64,000 nt of DNA from Chloroflexota bacterium (GTDB lineage Bacteria > Chloroflexota > Anaerolineae > 4572-78 > J111): NCBI GenBank assembly GCA_016860845.1, contig BOKF01000015.1, positions 106,443 through 170,442 on the forward strand, read 5' to 3'. The notes under the pieces were generated by a model. That model was given only the letters and a program-made list of their open reading frames with translations, made no database searches and was not told where the DNA came from. Shown piece by piece: positions 62,611-64,000 of the stretch. The translations under genes were made by a program, and so were the position numbers. Each line of letters starts with the position of its first letter. Positions within the stretch are counted from its first letter, which is position 1.

Positions 62611-63729
62611 TCATTGCTTCTTTTCAGGGTACAGTCTCAAAATTCCCTCTTCTGAGGCCGCACAGATGCCGCGTTCGGTGATCAAGCCGGTGACCAGCCG
62701 AGCCGGAGTGACATCAAAAGCATAATTGGCGGCGGGACTGTCTTCAGGCGTCAACAGCACCGATTTAATTTCACCTTCGTGCAAGCCGCTCATGTATTTC
62801 ACCTCGGTCGCGTCTCGCTGCTCAATGGGAATTTCTTTCACCCCATCCCGCATTTTCCAATCGAAGGTGGAAGAGGGCAAAGCCACGTAGAAGGGAATAT
62901 TGTTGTCCCTGGCCGCCAAAGCTTTGAGGTAGGTGCCGATCTTGTTGGCGACATCGCCAGTGTAGAGCGTGCGGTCGGTGCCAGTGATGACCATATCTAC
63001 CAGGCCGTGCTGCATCAGGTGGCCGCCGACGTTATCGGCAATAACGGTGTGCGGCACGCCGTGCTGGTTCAGCTCCCAGGCGGTCAGGCGGGCGCCCTGG
63101 TTCTGCGGGCGGGTTTCATCCACCCAGACGTGAACTTTGATGCCCTCATTGAAGGCGGCATATATCGGCGCGGTGGCGGTGCCGTAATCCACAAAGGCCA
63201 GCCAGCCGGCGTTGCAGTGGGTGAGAATATTGACGGTGTCGCCCTGTTTACGCTGGCTGATTTCTTGGATAATGGCCTGGCCGTGCTCGCCAATCCGGCG
63301 GCAAAATTCGGCGTCCTCGTCGGCAATGGTTTGGGCCGTCTTGAAAGCCGTTTCGATTTTCTCTTCAAGGTCATCCCCCGCCGCTTTGATCGCTTCAAGC
63401 TGGCGTTCCACCGCCCACTCCAGGTTGACCGCGGTCGGTCGGGTGGCTTTCAGCTTCTGGCCGGCAGCGACCAGAGCCGCCATAAACGCCGCAGCCGAGT
63501 CACGCGGTGCATGCAAGGCGGCAATGTACATGCCATAGCCGGCCGTCGCGCCGATCAATCCCGCCCCACGGACATGCATCTCTTTGATCGCGCGGGCAAC
63601 TTCATCTACCGTAGTTAAATCTTCGATGACAAATTTGTGGGGCAGCAGGCGCTGTTCAATGATTTGCACCACCTGGGGGTCATCTTCCTTGACCCAGATC
63701 GTTCGATAATGTTTGCCATAAACGTTCAT
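62611..63729 (-). CDS. mtnA: S-methyl-5-thioribose-1-phosphate isomerase-like, copy 2
   Basis: 372 residues, first gene of the mtn run. Catalytic Cys172 (THCNAGWLA) and Asp252 (TGTDRTLYTGDVANKIG) have the same 80-residue spacing as copy 1. RGAGLIGATAGYG and PTAVNLEWA match the family. The substrate loops differ from copy 1 (GWLA versus GSLA; RTLYTGD versus RVAANGD), consistent with a different sugar phosphate. It ends a few bases from the leader repeat of mtnK2. Confidence 0.9.
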   Translation of the reverse strand: MNVYGKHYRTIWVKEDDPQVVQIIEQRLLPHKFVIEDLTTVDEVARAIKEMHVRGAGLIGATAGYGMYIAALHAPRDSAAAFMAALVAAGQKLKATRPTAVNLEWAVERQLEAIKAAGDDLEEKIETAFKTAQTIADEDAEFCRRIGEHGQAIIQEISQRKQGDTVNILTHCNAGWLAFVDYGTATAPIYAAFNEGIKVHVWVDETRPQNQGARLTAWELNQHGVPHTVIADNVGGHLMQHGLVDMVITGTDRTLYTGDVANKIGTYLKALAARDNNIPFYVALPSSTFDWKMRDGVKEIPIEQRDATEVKYMSGLHEGEIKSVLLTPEDSPAANYAFDVTPARLVTGLITERGICAASEEGILRLYPEKKQ

Positions 63730-63801
63730 GGGAGGTTAATCCTTATTGACTAATATTACAGCGCAATGTTGCTGACAAAATAACCAAAAAGACAAAGGCA
63801 T

Positions 63802-63846
63802 GGTATGTTTCTCCAACCACGAGCCAAGTGGGAAGGAGAAAATACC
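63802..63846 (+). promoter_or_regulatory. Hairpin masking the transposase ribosome site
   Basis: GGTATGTTTCTCC (63802-63814) pairs with GGAGAAAATACC (63835-63846; one-base difference). The second arm contains the GGAG ribosome site 8 bases before the ATG at 63847. This would limit translation from read-through transcripts, a known control in insertion sequences. Confidence 0.5.
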
Positions 63847-64000
63847 ATGCCTAACGAAATTATAACCAAGATACAGTTTATTGAGACATGTCCTGCGCCG
63901 GCGTGTAACTTGTCGGGCCAGGATATTGAGCAGTTTGTGGAAGAATTGGACAGTTACGCAAAGCTGTTTGAGCCAGCCTTTGGCCGCCGAGAGCAATGGC
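63847..64000 (+). CDS. Transposase N-terminus (IS701/IS4-like), cut by window edge
   Basis: 51 codons are visible from the ATG at 63847. The text DIEQFVEELDSYAKLFEPAF resembles the N-terminal helical region of IS701-type DDE transposases; the catalytic domain lies outside the window. It marks the start of an insertion sequence beside the mtn cluster. The exact left end and inverted repeat were not identified between 63736 and 63801. Confidence 0.6.
   Translation, partial: MPNEIITKIQFIETCPAPACNLSGQDIEQFVEELDSYAKLFEPAFGRREQW

Noticed and set aside
63736..63996. Minus-strand 86-codon frame at the right edge
   Set aside because: It opposes a plus-strand frame with a ribosome site and transposase-like sequence, and has no recognisable motif.

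Overview
The window most resembles a chromosomal segment of an uncultured anaerobic or facultative Chloroflexota-like bacterium (Anaerolineae or a relative). This is inferred from gene content only: RbsC-type sugar ABC importers, many MtaA/URO-D-family proteins, a corrinoid/RACo set, lipoproteins with Pro/Thr-rich linkers, and abundant palindromic and period-7 intergenic repeats. No rRNA, tRNA or CRISPR array was found, so the taxonomy is provisional.

Layout. 1-12.5 kb (minus strand): the start of a response regulator and a surface-glycan block of five GT-C/GT87/DUF2079 membrane proteins, a methyltransferase, asparagine synthetase, an SGNH hydrolase and a dolichol-phosphate-mannose-synthase-like GT2. 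12.6-18.9 kb: esterase, two lipoproteins (one with leucine-rich repeats), a DUF433/DUF5615 toxin-antitoxin pair, a small GTPase with a pentapeptide protein, a CBS protein and a 52-residue YqaE/Pmp3 protein. 18.9-22 kb: a Feo iron(II) operon (feoA, feoB split into GTPase and membrane genes, feoC) with a DtxR/IdeR-like box. 22-33.8 kb (mostly plus): Lrp regulator, tyrosine phenol-lyase, an amino-acid dehydrogenase fused to CBS domains, panB with an unrecognised coupled gene, NUDIX, TPR, a homocysteine methyltransferase (minus), HAD, and a PyrK/PyrD-like pair.

33.9-53.8 kb (minus) is the most interesting region. It holds every component expected of a corrinoid O-demethylation system: three URO-D-family methyltransferase I candidates, a corrinoid protein, a pterin methyltransferase, a RACo-type activator, DUF1638, and a MetV-MetF fusion. 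Interleaved with these are a sugar-type ABC importer, a sugar isomerase/epimerase-like protein, a LacI regulator, two zinc dehydrogenases, a D-2-hydroxyacid dehydrogenase and an FAD reductase. My reading is an uptake, demethylation and oxidation pathway for a methylated sugar, polyol or similar compound, feeding methyl groups into the folate C1 pool. The substrate cannot be read from sequence.

53.9-63.7 kb: an AraC regulator, then a second sugar-type ABC importer flanked on both sides by mtnK/mtnA pairs (methylthioribose kinase and methylthioribose-1-phosphate isomerase). This suggests import and salvage of methylthioribose or 5-deoxy-pentoses. The right edge enters an insertion sequence.

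Nucleotide-level structure is rich. Period-7 leader repeats sit in the gaps upstream of six genes in a fixed orientation, including a 52-bp exact copy shared by two of them. There is a small MITE family with CAGGAGTTACGCGGT-like ends and 7-8 bp target duplications, and there are several long palindromes.
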